DNA of 64,000 nt from Maritimibacter alkaliphilus HTCC2654 (lineage in GTDB: Bacteria; Pseudomonadota; Alphaproteobacteria; Rhodobacterales; Rhodobacteraceae): the NCBI RefSeq assembly GCF_000152805.1, contig NZ_CH902578.1, positions 3,921,319-3,985,318 on the forward strand, given 5' to 3'. The notes below the pieces were generated by a model. The model made no database searches, was not told the origin of the DNA, and saw nothing but the letters and a program-made list of their open reading frames with translations. This document shows positions 53,205 through 61,977 of the stretch, piece by piece; positions within the stretch are counted from its first letter, which is position 1, and each line of letters opens with the position of its first letter. Both the position numbers and the translations under genes were made by a program.

Positions 53205-54497
53205 ATGTCCACCCCCGCCCCGCTTCGCCTCGGCATCGCAGGTCTCGGTACCGTCGGCGTCGGCGTCATCAAGATCGTGCGTAAACACGCCAAGCTGATC
53301 GAAGAACGCACGGGCCGCCCCGTCGCGATCACCGCCGTCGCCGCCCGCAACCGCGCCAAGGATCGCGGCGTGGATCTTGGCAAGTATGACTGGGAAGACG
53401 ATCCCGTCACGCTCGCCACCCGCGACGATGTCGATGTCTACGTCGAACTCATGGGCGGGTCCGACGGACCGGCCAAGGCCAGCGTGGAAGCGGCCATTGC
53501 CGCAGGCAAACACGTCGTTACCGCCAACAAGGCGCTGCTCGCCCATCACGGCCAAGCCATCGCCGAGGCTGCCGAGGCGGCCGATGTTGTGCTCCGGTTC
53601 GAAGCCGCCGTCGCCGGGGGCATCCCGGTCATCAAGGCGCTGACCGAAGGGCTTGCGGGGAACGAGATCACGCGGGTCATGGGCGTGATGAACGGCACCT
53701 GCAATTACATCCTGACCCGCATGTACGACGCCGAACTGCCCTATGACGTGGTGTTCGACGAGGCCGACAAGCTGGGCTTCCTCGAAGCCGACCCGCAGCT
53801 CGACGTGGGCGGGATCGACGCGGGCCACAAGCTGTCGCTCCTATCCTCCATCGCCTTCGGCACGCAGGTCAACTTCGACGGGGTCGAGCTTGAAGGCATC
53901 GAGCGCATCAAGATCGAGGATATCGAGCAAGCCGCCGACATGGGCTACCGGATCAAGCTGCTCGGCGTCGCGCAGATGACGGGCCGTGGGCTGGAACAGC
54001 GCATGTCGCCCTGCCTCGTCCCTGCCGCCTCACCGCTGGGCCAGCTCGAAGGCGGCACCAACATGGTGGTGATCGAAGGCGACAGCGTCGGCCAGATCGT
54101 CATGCGGGGCGCCGGTGCGGGCGAAGGCCCGACCGCCTCCGCCGTCATGGGCGACGTCATGGACATCGCGCGCGGCATCACGATTTCGACCTTCGGCAAA
54201 CGGGCCACCGATCTGGTGCCTGCAAAGCCCGCCAAGGCCACCGTTCCCGCCGCGTATTACCTGCGCATGTCGCTGATGGACAAACCCGGCGCGCTGGCGA
54301 AAGTCGCCGCCGTTCTGGGCGATGCGGGCGTGTCGATCAACCGGATGCGCCAATACGGCCATGACGAAGGCACCGCCCCCGTCATCATCGTGACCCATAC
54401 CACGACCCGCGCCGCGATCGACGAGGCGCTCTCGGGCCTCGGAGCCACCGGCGTCGTCGAGGGCGATCCGGTCGCGATCCGTATCGAAGAAGTTTGA
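53205..54497 (+). CDS. hom: Homoserine dehydrogenase
   Basis: A 430-residue enzyme reducing aspartate semialdehyde to homoserine for threonine, methionine and isoleucine synthesis. N-terminal NAD(P) motif GIAGLGTVGVGVIK, the VTANKALLAHHG segment, MGVMNGTCNYILTRM and the catalytic Asp/Lys block FLEADPQLDVGGIDAGHKL are typical. A C-terminal ACT domain (about 350-425; LMDKPGALAKVAAVLGDAGV) gives feedback control by threonine. Start at 53205 has CGGAGA upstream. Confidence 0.96.
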   Translation: MSTPAPLRLGIAGLGTVGVGVIKIVRKHAKLIEERTGRPVAITAVAARNRAKDRGVDLGKYDWEDDPVTLATRDDVDVYVELMGGSDGPAKASVEAAIAAGKHVVTANKALLAHHGQAIAEAAEAADVVLRFEAAVAGGIPVIKALTEGLAGNEITRVMGVMNGTCNYILTRMYDAELPYDVVFDEADKLGFLEADPQLDVGGIDAGHKLSLLSSIAFGTQVNFDGVELEGIERIKIEDIEQAADMGYRIKLLGVAQMTGRGLEQRMSPCLVPAASPLGQLEGGTNMVVIEGDSVGQIVMRGAGAGEGPTASAVMGDVMDIARGITISTFGKRATDLVPAKPAKATVPAAYYLRMSLMDKPGALAKVAAVLGDAGVSINRMRQYGHDEGTAPVIIVTHTTTRAAIDEALSGLGATGVVEGDPVAIRIEEV

Positions 54498-54530
54498 CGG
54501 TCGGCCCCGACGCCCGAGGGGCTAGCCGGC

Positions 54531-54553
54531 GCGACCGGGCAATCCCCGGTCGC
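54531..54553. terminator. Hairpin between convergent hom and aroQ-like genes
   Basis: GCGACCGGG pairs with CCCGGTCGC (9-bp stem, 5-base loop), 34 bp after the hom stop. No U-tract; likely a bidirectional terminator. Confidence 0.55.
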
Positions 54554-54627
54554 CACTCGTGAACGTCAGGCCATGTGAGGCAGGTTTCGCGCCTCACCGC
54601 TTTCGCCTGTCACCACGCCCGGCGACC

Positions 54628-55074
54628 TCAGGCCGCGCGATCCGTCACGAGGTCCAGGGCCGCGCGAACCGCGTGGTCGTAACCGCGTGCGCCAAGCCCG
54701 CAGATGACCGCCGTCGCGATGGGCGACACCAGCGACGTCCGGTAAATCTCATCCCGGGCATGGATGTTCGAAATATGCAATTCGATAAGCGGCCCGGAGA
54801 ACATTTTAAGGGCATCGAGCACCGGGATTGATCGAAAACTGAGACCTGCGGGGTTGATGACAAGCGCGTCGGCCCTGTCGCAGGCTTCGTGAATCCAGTC
54901 GATCAGCTGGTATTCCGCGTTCGTCTGCCGGAACTCCAGCGGCGCGTCGCCCACCGCCTCCCGACACATGGCCTCGATCTGGGCCAGCGTCGTGTGACCG
55001 TAGATGTCAGGCTCTCGCAACCCGAGCCGGTTCAGGTTCGGGCCGTTCAAAACGTAAAGACCGCGGCTCATCAC
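54628..55074 (-). CDS. AroQ-like protein (type II dehydroquinase fold), divergent active site
   Basis: A 148-residue relative of type II 3-dehydroquinate dehydratase. The fold motifs NGPNLNRLGLREPDIYGHTT (Arg and catalytic Tyr), IELHISNIHARDE and SPIATAVICGLGARGY are conserved, so the catalytic Arg, Tyr and Asn and one His remain. But the usual NPGA/GGLTHTS segment reads NPAGLSFRSIP, replacing the second active-site His with Phe, and the usual NHEG loop reads NAEY. It is downstream of a TRAP binding protein, so it may be a paralogue with another catabolic substrate rather than the housekeeping AroQ. Confidence 0.8.
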   Translation of the reverse strand: MMSRGLYVLNGPNLNRLGLREPDIYGHTTLAQIEAMCREAVGDAPLEFRQTNAEYQLIDWIHEACDRADALVINPAGLSFRSIPVLDALKMFSGPLIELHISNIHARDEIYRTSLVSPIATAVICGLGARGYDHAVRAALDLVTDRAA

Positions 55075-55096
55075 GGTGTCCTTCTCATGGGGAAGT

Positions 55097-55119
55097 GAGG
55101 CGGCCGTTCAGGCCGCCTC
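55097..55119 (-). terminator. Hairpin between TRAP binding protein and AroQ-like gene
   Basis: GAGGCGGCC pairs with GGCCGCCTC (9-bp stem, 5-base loop) immediately after the DctP stop. Probably limits readthrough so that the binding protein is made in excess. Confidence 0.6.
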
Positions 55120-55125
55120 GGGCCG

Positions 55126-56112
55126 TCACAGGCCGTTGATCTTGTCCAGCATCCCTTCGGGCCAGTCCTTCGACAGATCCGAATTCAGATACTTGTCCTG
55201 CGCGTAGGCACGAAACGCGTCCACATCCGGCGTATGGAACGTCATCCCTTCGCTCTCGAAGAACGCGACGAGTTCCGCTTCCTGCGCCAGATGCTGTTCG
55301 GTCGACCATGCGATCGCCTCGTCCGCTGCACTTTGCACGGTGGCTTTCTGTTCATCCGACAGGCCATCCCAGACCTCCTTCGACATCACGAGCAGGTCGT
55401 ATCCCACAAGATGCGAGGTCAGCACCGTCTGGGTCTCGACCTCGTAGAACTTCATGTTCTGCACGTTGGGCAGCGGGTTGTCCTGCCCGTCGATCGCGCC
55501 CGTCGCAAGGCCGGTATAGACCTCGGCATAAGCCATCGGAGTCGGGTTCGCGCCCAGTGCCTCGCCCAGGAACTGCCACGCCTCGCCGCCCGGCATCCGC
55601 AGCTTCACGCCCGCCATATCCTCGGGCCTGTTGATTTCCTTGTCGATTCGCAGGCCGACCTGACGGGTGCCGAAGTATGTCGGGCCGAGGATTTTGATCC
55701 CAAGCTCGTCCTCCACCATCGCCTTCATTTCTTCGCCCGGCTCGGAGTTAAAGAACGTCCGCAGGTGGTCGGCGTCGCGGAACAGATAGGCCGAGGTCAG
55801 GATCGAGAACGCCGGAAGCTGGTTCGACACGTCCTGCGGCGCGATGTTCCCCATTTCGAGGTTGCCGCGCTGGATCGCCACAAGCTCGGTCCCCTGCGCG
55901 AACAGGGTCGCACCGTAATAGCCATTGAAGGTGAACTCGTCGGTCAGCGCCTCTGAGAACTTGTTCATCATTTCGGCGCGGATGTCGTTGGCCGAGAACA
56001 CGGCGGAAAAGTTCAGCTCGACCGTGTCCTGAGCCGTGGCGGGCACGGCGGCCATGACCGACGTGGCGACCGCAAGCGAAAGAAGGGCGCGACGGCCCAA
56101 TCTGAAAGTCAT
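55126..56112 (-). CDS. TRAP transporter substrate-binding protein, DctP family
   Basis: A 328-residue periplasmic binding protein. Start at 56112 is chosen for GGGAGG upstream; it opens a signal peptide ending at VPATAQ. Family blocks: LAQ-type FAQGTELVAIQRGNLEMG, the Arg-containing carboxylate site VGLRIDKEINRPEDMAGVKLRMPGG (split as GVKLRMPGG), and LATGAIDGQDNPLPN. No DctQ or DctM membrane subunits are adjacent, so they are elsewhere or shared. It pairs with the AroQ-like gene and the divergent GntR regulator. Confidence 0.93.
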   Translation of the reverse strand: MTFRLGRRALLSLAVATSVMAAVPATAQDTVELNFSAVFSANDIRAEMMNKFSEALTDEFTFNGYYGATLFAQGTELVAIQRGNLEMGNIAPQDVSNQLPAFSILTSAYLFRDADHLRTFFNSEPGEEMKAMVEDELGIKILGPTYFGTRQVGLRIDKEINRPEDMAGVKLRMPGGEAWQFLGEALGANPTPMAYAEVYTGLATGAIDGQDNPLPNVQNMKFYEVETQTVLTSHLVGYDLLVMSKEVWDGLSDEQKATVQSAADEAIAWSTEQHLAQEAELVAFFESEGMTFHTPDVDAFRAYAQDKYLNSDLSKDWPEGMLDKINGL

Positions 56113-56129
56113 GTCATTCCTCCCTTTTG

Positions 56130-56151
56130 CCGATGAATCTATTTTCATCGG
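56130..56151. promoter_or_regulatory. Inverted repeat in divergent TRAP/GntR promoter
   Basis: CCGATGAA and TTCATCGG flank six bases, 18 bp upstream of the DctP start. AT-rich DNA surrounds it. It is a candidate operator for the divergently encoded GntR regulator, or a leader hairpin. Confidence 0.45.
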
Positions 56152-56307
56152 ATGATTTTAAATTCATATGCTGACTCGACGCGGGCTGTAAAGCGAAAGC
56201 GGTAGGGCCGATGCGCTTGCCAAACATCGGCTTTGCTTTCGCCCGGGCTGACATTATCGCGTGTTTCGAGAATAATCGTATGAACGCCAGAAATGGGCTT
56301 TTGTCTG

Positions 56308-56994
56308 ATGATCAAGAAAACCTACGCCGACGCCGCGATGAACGAGACTGTCGGAGAGACGGCCTACAGACGTCTGAAATTCGATATCATCCGCGGGATC
56401 GTAGGTCCGGGCGAAAAGCTGCGGATCGACCAGTTGAAGGACCGCTACGACATTGGCGCCGGAACGGTGCGTGAGATCCTGACGCGGCTCTGGGTCGAAG
56501 ACCTCGTGGTCGCCGAAGGGCAGAAGGGGTTCGAGGTCGCGCCGGTTTCGGTCGCGGGCCTGCGCGACATCGCTGCGTTGCGCACCTTGCTGGAAACACA
56601 GGCGCTTCGCCTGTCGCTCGCCACCGGCGATCTGTCGTGGGAGGCGGATGTGGTCCGGTCCTACTACATGCTGCACACGGTCGAAGAGCAATTGATCGCG
56701 GGCGACATGAACTCGGTCAACGACTGGGTGCAGCAGGACTGGGAATTCCACCATGCCACCATTTCGGCCTGCGCCTCGCCGTCGCTCATGGCCGCCCATT
56801 CCAACGCCTTCGACCGGTTCATCCGCTATCACATGATCGTTCTGGACTTTCGCGGCCGCCCGGCCGCCGACGAACATGCGAAGCTGCGCGATCTGGTGAT
56901 CGCGCGCGATACCGAGGCTGCCGTATCCCTGTTGACCTCCCACATCGGCAGCGGTGTCGAACACATTCTGGCCTCCGGTCGGATACCGGCCTGA
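56308..56994 (+). CDS. GntR-family (FCD) transcriptional regulator
   Basis: A 228-residue regulator with winged helix (about 12-75; ETAYRRLKFDIIRGIVGPGE, GAGTVREILTRLWVEDLV) and FCD effector domain (about 85-220; with DWEFHHATISACAS and the metal-type His residues). Start at 56308 (MIKKTYAD); an upstream ATG at 56293 is possible. It is divergent from the TRAP binding protein and probably represses it until ligand is bound. Confidence 0.9.
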   Translation: MIKKTYADAAMNETVGETAYRRLKFDIIRGIVGPGEKLRIDQLKDRYDIGAGTVREILTRLWVEDLVVAEGQKGFEVAPVSVAGLRDIAALRTLLETQALRLSLATGDLSWEADVVRSYYMLHTVEEQLIAGDMNSVNDWVQQDWEFHHATISACASPSLMAAHSNAFDRFIRYHMIVLDFRGRPAADEHAKLRDLVIARDTEAAVSLLTSHIGSGVEHILASGRIPA

Positions 56995-57097
56995 AACACG
57001 GGCAACACTGGTTGCGCTAAACGCGCTGGGGACGCTTGGCCCCCCTCGCGCCGCCTGCTAGGTGTTGGCCAACCAAAATTCTGAGGGACTTCCGAAC

Positions 57098-58075
57098 ATG
57101 TCTGCTTCTCCCGTCGTATTTGCCGATCGCATGCTGTCACTGGGCCTTGCCCGCGTGTCGGAGGCCGCCGCGATGGCCTCGGCCAAACTGGTGGGGCGCG
57201 GCGACGAGAAAGCCGCCGACCAGGCCGCGGTCAACGCCATGCGCGACCAGCTCAACCTGCTCGACATCAAGGGCACCGTGGTCATCGGTGAGGGCGAGCG
57301 GGACGAGGCCCCGATGCTCTACATCGGCGAAGAGGTCGGCACCGGGAACGGGCCCGAGGTGGACATCGCGCTCGACCCGCTCGAAGGCACGACTCTGACC
57401 GCCAAGGACATGCCGAACGCGCTGACCGTAATCGCCATGGCGCCGCGCGGCACGCTGCTCCACGCCCCCGACGTCTACATGGAAAAGCTGGCGATCGGGC
57501 CGGGCTACCCGGAAAACGTCGTTTCGCTCGACATGAGCCCGTCGGAACGCGTCAAGGCGCTGGCCAAGGCCAAGGGCTGCGAGCCGTCCGACATCACGGT
57601 CTGCGTGCTGGAACGCCCGCGCCATGAAGACATGATCGCCGACATCCGCTCCACCGGGGCCGCGATCCGCCTCATCACCGATGGCGACGTGGCCGGGGTG
57701 ATCCATTGCGCCGAACCGACCACGGGCATCGACATGTATATGGGATCGGGCGGCGCGCCCGAGGGCGTTCTGGCCGCCTCTGCGCTGAAATGCATGGGCG
57801 GGCAGATGTGGGGCCAACTCACCTTCCGCAACGATGACGAGCGGGGCCGCGCCGCCAAGGCCGGGATCACCGACCTCGACAAGGTCTATTCCCGCGACGA
57901 AATGGTGCGCGCCGACGTGATTTTCGCCGCCACCGGCGTGACCGACGGGTCGATCGTGCGCGGCATCATCCGCGAGCCGCACCACCTGACCACCGAGACC
58001 ATCCTGATGCGCTCGAAATCCGGTTCGGTCCGGCGTATGACCTACCGCAACCCGAAGGAGTGGGTGGGCGCGTAA
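57098..58075 (+). CDS. glpX: Class II fructose-1,6-bisphosphatase
   Basis: A 325-residue metal-dependent phosphatase of gluconeogenesis. Motifs: VVIGEGERDEAPMLYIGE and IALDPLEGTTLTAKDMPNAL (metal and phosphate site), VLERPRHEDMIADIRSTGA, and MYMGSGGAPEGVLAASALK. Start at 57098 with GAGGGA upstream. It lies before recJ, an arrangement I recall in other alphaproteobacteria. Confidence 0.95.
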   Translation: MSASPVVFADRMLSLGLARVSEAAAMASAKLVGRGDEKAADQAAVNAMRDQLNLLDIKGTVVIGEGERDEAPMLYIGEEVGTGNGPEVDIALDPLEGTTLTAKDMPNALTVIAMAPRGTLLHAPDVYMEKLAIGPGYPENVVSLDMSPSERVKALAKAKGCEPSDITVCVLERPRHEDMIADIRSTGAAIRLITDGDVAGVIHCAEPTTGIDMYMGSGGAPEGVLAASALKCMGGQMWGQLTFRNDDERGRAAKAGITDLDKVYSRDEMVRADVIFAATGVTDGSIVRGIIREPHHLTTETILMRSKSGSVRRMTYRNPKEWVGA

Positions 58076-58084
58076 GGGGGCCAC

Positions 58085-59833
58085 GTGGCCGCATTTCTCG
58101 ACGTAGACAACAGCCTAACGGGCCGGCGCTGGACCGGCCCCGGGGTCGAACTGGAACGACAGGCCGAGGCGCTGGTGCAGGCGACCGGCCTGCCGGCGCC
58201 CGTCTGCGCCGTCCTCGCCCGCCGGGGGGTGCAGGCGGACGAAGCGGCGGGGTTCCTCGCCCCCACGATCCGCGACACGCTCCCCGACCCGCGTTCGATG
58301 CGCGACATGGATCGCGCCGCCGCACGCCTGTTGGCTGCTGTCGACAAGAACGAGCGCGTGGCCGTGTTCGCCGACTACGACGTGGACGGCGGATCGTCTG
58401 CCGCGCTTCTCATCGACTGGATGCGCCGGATGGGGCGCGACATCACGCTCTACATTCCCGACCGGATCGATGAGGGCTATGGCCCCAACGTCCCGGCGAT
58501 GGAGGCGCTGGCGGAGACTCACAGCCTCATCGTCTGCGTCGACTGCGGCACTCTCAGCCATGAGCCCATCGCGGCGGCGAACGCCAAGGGGGCCGAGGTC
58601 GTGGTGCTGGATCACCATCTGGGCGGCGAAACGCTGCCGCCCGCGCTGGCCGTCGTGAACCCCAACCGGCAGGATGAGGTCGATGCGCCGGGCTATCTTT
58701 GTGCCGCCGGGGTCGTGTTTCTCATGCTCGTCGAAGCGGGCCGCCAGCTGCGCGAAGCCGGGCGACGTGGACCGGACCTCATGGGGATGCTCGACCTTGT
58801 CGCTCTGGCCACCGTGGCGGACGTGGCACCGCTTGTGGGGGCCAACCGGGCGCTGGTGACACAAGGGTTGAAGATCATGGCCCAGCGCGGACGCCCCGGC
58901 ATGGTGGCGCTGGCGGACGTGGCGCGGATGAACGAGGCGCCGCGCCCGTACCATCTGGGCTTCCTCATGGGGCCGCGCGTCAATGCGGGCGGGCGCATCG
59001 GCAAGGCCGACCTCGGCGCGCGGCTTCTGGCCTGCACCGACCCGGCCGAAGCGGGCGCGCTGGCCGCGCGTCTCGACCAGCTCAACACCGAGCGGCGGGA
59101 AATCGAGGAGCAGGTACGCCTCGCCGCGCTGGATCAGGCCGAAGCGCGCGGGCTGGACGCCCCGCTCGTCTGGGCCGCCGCCGACGGCTGGCATCCGGGC
59201 GTCGTCGGCATCGTCGCCTCGCGCCTCAAGGACGCGGCGCATCGCCCGGCCATCGTGATCGGTTTCGACGGGGACGAAGGCAAGGGGTCGGGCCGCTCGG
59301 TCTCGGGCGTCGACCTTGGCGCGTCGATCCAGAAACTCGCGGCTGAAGGTCTGATCGAGAAGGGCGGAGGGCACAAGATGGCGGCGGGCCTGTCCTTGAG
59401 CCGCGCGCAACTCGAACCCGCCATGGCGCGCCTGTCCGAACTTCTGGCACGCCAAGGCGCGGGCGCGGGTGGCCCCCGCGATCTGGCGGTGGACGGGATT
59501 CTCATGCCCGGCGCGGCCACCGTGGACCTCATAGACGAGATCGAAGCGGCCGGACCGTTCGGCGCGGGCGCGCCCGCCCCGCGCTTCGCCTTCCCCGATG
59601 TTCAGATCTCCTTTGCCAAGCGCGTAGGCGACCGCCACCTCAAGGTCAGCTTCGGCGATGGGCTGGGCGCCAAGATCGACGCCATCGCCTTCGGCGCCTA
59701 TGACGGGCCGCTCGGCCCCGCGCTGGAAGGCCACGGCGGCGCGCGGTTCCACCTGGCCGGACGGTTGGAGATCAACCACTGGCAAGGCCGTTCGATCCCC
59801 CAGCTTCGCCTCGAAGACGCCGCGCGGGCATGA
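58085..59833 (+). CDS. recJ: Single-stranded-DNA-specific exonuclease RecJ
   Basis: A 582-residue 5'-3' ssDNA exonuclease of the DHH family used in recombination and mismatch repair. Motif I FADYDVDGGSSAA, CVDCGT, DHH in VLDHHLGGETLP (about 180), and the DHHA1 domain with GKGSGRSV and GGGHKMAAGLSL (about 440). OB domain at about 470-582. Start is GTG at 58085, nine bases after glpX. Overlaps the next gene by four bases. Confidence 0.95.
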   Translation: MAAFLDVDNSLTGRRWTGPGVELERQAEALVQATGLPAPVCAVLARRGVQADEAAGFLAPTIRDTLPDPRSMRDMDRAAARLLAAVDKNERVAVFADYDVDGGSSAALLIDWMRRMGRDITLYIPDRIDEGYGPNVPAMEALAETHSLIVCVDCGTLSHEPIAAANAKGAEVVVLDHHLGGETLPPALAVVNPNRQDEVDAPGYLCAAGVVFLMLVEAGRQLREAGRRGPDLMGMLDLVALATVADVAPLVGANRALVTQGLKIMAQRGRPGMVALADVARMNEAPRPYHLGFLMGPRVNAGGRIGKADLGARLLACTDPAEAGALAARLDQLNTERREIEEQVRLAALDQAEARGLDAPLVWAAADGWHPGVVGIVASRLKDAAHRPAIVIGFDGDEGKGSGRSVSGVDLGASIQKLAAEGLIEKGGGHKMAAGLSLSRAQLEPAMARLSELLARQGAGAGGPRDLAVDGILMPGAATVDLIDEIEAAGPFGAGAPAPRFAFPDVQISFAKRVGDRHLKVSFGDGLGAKIDAIAFGAYDGPLGPALEGHGGARFHLAGRLEINHWQGRSIPQLRLEDAARA

Positions 59834-60360
59834 CCCGCCCGGTGCTCATCACGCTCTGCGGGCTACCCGGCACCGGCAAGACCACCCTTTCGCGTGCCGT
59901 CGCGACCGCCCTGCCCGCCCAGCACCTGCGCATCGATACCATCGAGGCCGCGATGAAGGCGCGGGGGTTCAAGTTCGACGGCGCGTCCGGCGACGCGGGC
60001 TATCTGGTCGCCTATGCTCTGGCGCGCGATGCGCTCACCCTCGGGCAATCCGCGGTGGTCGATGCCGTCCACGGCTGGCCCGCAGCCGAACGGTTGTGGT
60101 TCAAGGCCCTGAGCGGCCTGAACGCCGCCCACCTGATCGTCGAATTGACCTGTTCGGACCTAACCGCGCACCGCAAACGCATCGAAACCCGTGTCGCCGA
60201 CATCGCGGGCATGACCCTGCCCGACTGGGAAGCCGTCGAGGGCCGCACCTATCTGCCGCCCGACCAGCGCGACCTGATGATCGACACCGCGACCACGGGG
60301 ATCGAGGCCGCGACCGCGCTGATCCTCGAGGGGGCGCGGGATACCGCCACCCGCGACTAA
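59830..60360 (+). CDS. P-loop kinase/AAA family protein of unknown substrate
   Basis: A 176-residue P-loop protein of the type annotated AAA or zeta-toxin-like kinase. Walker A CGLPGTGKTTLSRAVA at the N-terminus, then HLRIDTIEAAM, where the Asp fits small-molecule kinases of the Cpt or gluconate type, and a lid region with Arg residues (HRKRIETR). Overlaps the recJ stop by four bases (ATGA). Substrate cannot be inferred. Confidence 0.8.
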   Translation: MTRPVLITLCGLPGTGKTTLSRAVATALPAQHLRIDTIEAAMKARGFKFDGASGDAGYLVAYALARDALTLGQSAVVDAVHGWPAAERLWFKALSGLNAAHLIVELTCSDLTAHRKRIETRVADIAGMTLPDWEAVEGRTYLPPDQRDLMIDTATTGIEAATALILEGARDTATRD

Positions 60361-60389
60361 AGTTTTTTGCACGGGGCCGATTTTCCCTC

Positions 60390-60418
60390 TTGCACCCGAC
60401 CCGGCGTTTTTCTAGAAC
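60390..60418 (+). promoter_or_regulatory. Promoter of tRNA-Glu
   Basis: TTGCAC (60390-60395), a 17-base spacer and TAGAAC (60413-60418), ending 18 bp before the tRNA. Good sigma-70-type match at the right distance. Confidence 0.65.
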
Positions 60419-60436
60419 CCGCCTCACGCCAAGCGC

Positions 60437-60511
60437 GGCCCGTTCGTCTATCGGTTAGGACGCCAGGTTTTCAACCTGGAAAGAGGGGTTCGATTCCCCT
60501 ACGGGCTGCCA
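60437..60511 (+). tRNA. tRNA-Glu (anticodon UUC)
   Basis: A complete 75-base cloverleaf with encoded CCA. Acceptor GGCCCGT pairs with ACGGGCT (one G-U), anticodon loop TTTTCAA gives UUC, and the T arm reads GGGGTTCGATTCCCC. It marks the boundary between GC-rich backbone and the AT-richer segment to its right, so it is a plausible integration site, though no second copy of its 3' end was found in the window. Confidence 0.97.
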
Positions 60512-60545
60512 CGGCGCTACCCCAAGATATTGATAAGAAAAGAGA

Positions 60546-60569
60546 AATCCGAAAATATCCGTTCGGATT
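60546..60569 (+). terminator. Hairpin downstream of tRNA-Glu
   Basis: AATCCGAA pairs with TTCGGATT across an 8-base loop, 34 bp after the tRNA. No U-tract directly follows, though a T-run occurs at 60597. Possible tRNA terminator. Confidence 0.4.
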
Positions 60570-60823
60570 GTGCTTCGCCCCCAAAAACACCCCCTATTTT
60601 TTCTCTGGTAGCGGCTCCGAGTAACAAATTGTTACAGTTGTTCACAATTCGGACTTGGTACTTTTGAAGGCATGCACCAAATGCTGAGCCTTCCCGAGTT
60701 GATGTGAGCTTGCACCTTTGGATGCATCCATAGACGCGCACATCTCGAACTGGCTCCAAATGCACCACAGACATGCCTATGTCAGCGTGCTTGCCTTCCA
60801 AGACAACTTGGAAGGAGACCAAA

Positions 60824-61084
60824 ATGCTTGGATCAGATGCTGCGTGCGCCCCGGAAAAGCTCTACCTTTTAGCGTGTGAATTGCTGCGCGACGATGGGTG
60901 CGAAATGCCACAGCTTGACGACGTAGCCGCCCTGCTTGGCGCCGCTTTGGCCTACAGTCATATCGACATGGCACTGGACCTGAGGGACACACGCGCTTTC
61001 GAGTCAGCACTCGCTGACGTAGCCGCCTACGCGACCGACTTTCATTCTCGCTTTGTCGAGCTATTGGAAGGGAAGAAAAACTAG
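60824..61084 (+). CDS. Hypothetical acidic helical protein
   Basis: An 86-residue acidic, probably all-helical protein that I do not recognise. Start at 60824 (MLGSDAACAPEK) has AAGGAGA nine bases upstream; the earlier ATG at 60773 lacks one. Ala/Leu/Asp-rich with ACELLRDDGCEMPQLDDVAA as a central feature. Coding composition is closer to the backbone than its flanks. No function inferred. Confidence 0.6.
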   Translation: MLGSDAACAPEKLYLLACELLRDDGCEMPQLDDVAALLGAALAYSHIDMALDLRDTRAFESALADVAAYATDFHSRFVELLEGKKN

Positions 61085-61153
61085 CGCTATCGCACGCGCC
61101 CTCGCCCCTCCCCACGTTGGTCATGGCGTCAGTCAGCGGAAAGGGAACGTGAG

Positions 61154-61367
61154 ATGGGGAAAGCGCGTGCCCCAGTCCTGTTAACGGAAGTGAACCCTAT
61201 GGGGAAAGACGCCGCGCCAGCGGGTGGAGCGGGTCAATGAAGCAATAGATCGGCTATTGGCGGGGCTTGGGCTTCAGGTCGGCAGGCAACACGTCGAACC
61301 GGATGACGCGGCTGCAGACAGTCAGTCAGGTGTCAGTCAGAGAAGAACCAATTTGCGATGGTTCTGA
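61154..61367 (+). pseudogene. Possible frameshifted small gene
   Basis: An ATG at 61154 with AAGGGAACG upstream opens a 28-residue frame (MGKARAPVLLTEVNPMGKDA) that stops at 61240. A second frame, overlapping and open through 61367, reads RVERVNEAIDRLLAGLGLQV then a hydrophilic tail. A one-base change near 61205-61215 would join them into a normal-looking small protein. Alternatively the second frame is a separate 47-residue ORF from a GTG at 61224. Weakly supported. Confidence 0.35.
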
Positions 61368-61692
61368 CTTGGGCATGAAACCCTCAGAATTGGGAACGTC
61401 TGAGAGACGCAGGCATGGCAGGAGTTGCACATAGATGTAATGAGCGAGGCCAGCCTCCTCCCAGAGGGGGGGTAAGACGCATCCCACCCCCCGGGCTACC
61501 GCCAGCGCTTCCTCTTTTGACAATGTACCGATGCCCGGAAAAAATTTGCGTCAAAACGTAGAGGGGGGGGCCTGACTTCGGTCGCACCATACCTTTGTAC
61601 CAGCTCGAAGTTGTCGGCCTTGGATTGCGGGTGATTTTTCGCCCAACCACTGTTAGCCTGTTATCCAACGCATTCAGGATTTTAGAAGCCGT

Positions 61693-61908
61693 ATGATTGT
61701 CGCATTTGCATTGTCAGGAATTTGGATAGCAGCACTCGTGCCCTTCTTTGGGCACCGTCTTGAATGGGTGCGTTGGACCGTTCGCTTTCTCGCAATACCT
61801 GCCTACGTAGTGCTGGGAGCGATTGCGTTCCAAGTTTTGGGTTTCCTCTCGGGCGACGGATCACAGTACAACCCAGATTGTCCACCCGCAGCGCAGCGAT
61901 ACTGCTAA
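61693..61908 (+). CDS. Small membrane protein ending in RYC
   Basis: A 71-residue protein with two hydrophobic segments (about 3-18 and 33-53) and a Cys-containing tail (PDCPPAAQRYC). No family recognised. It resembles the minus-strand small protein at 63273-63554: both have AL-x-PF, a second helix, GD, a Cys and the terminal RYC. No strong ribosome site is visible. Confidence 0.5.
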   Translation: MIVAFALSGIWIAALVPFFGHRLEWVRWTVRFLAIPAYVVLGAIAFQVLGFLSGDGSQYNPDCPPAAQRYC

Positions 61909-61977
61909 AGTCAAACAGCTGTTACGTCCAAAAATCTTAGTGGGAAATCAATTGGTACAGGAAAAGGAGACGACGGA

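Noticed and set aside
61326-61668. Minus-strand ORFs of 65 and 94 codons in the accessory segment
   Set aside because: No ribosome sites, no recognised motifs, atypical Gly/Pro runs from G-rich DNA.
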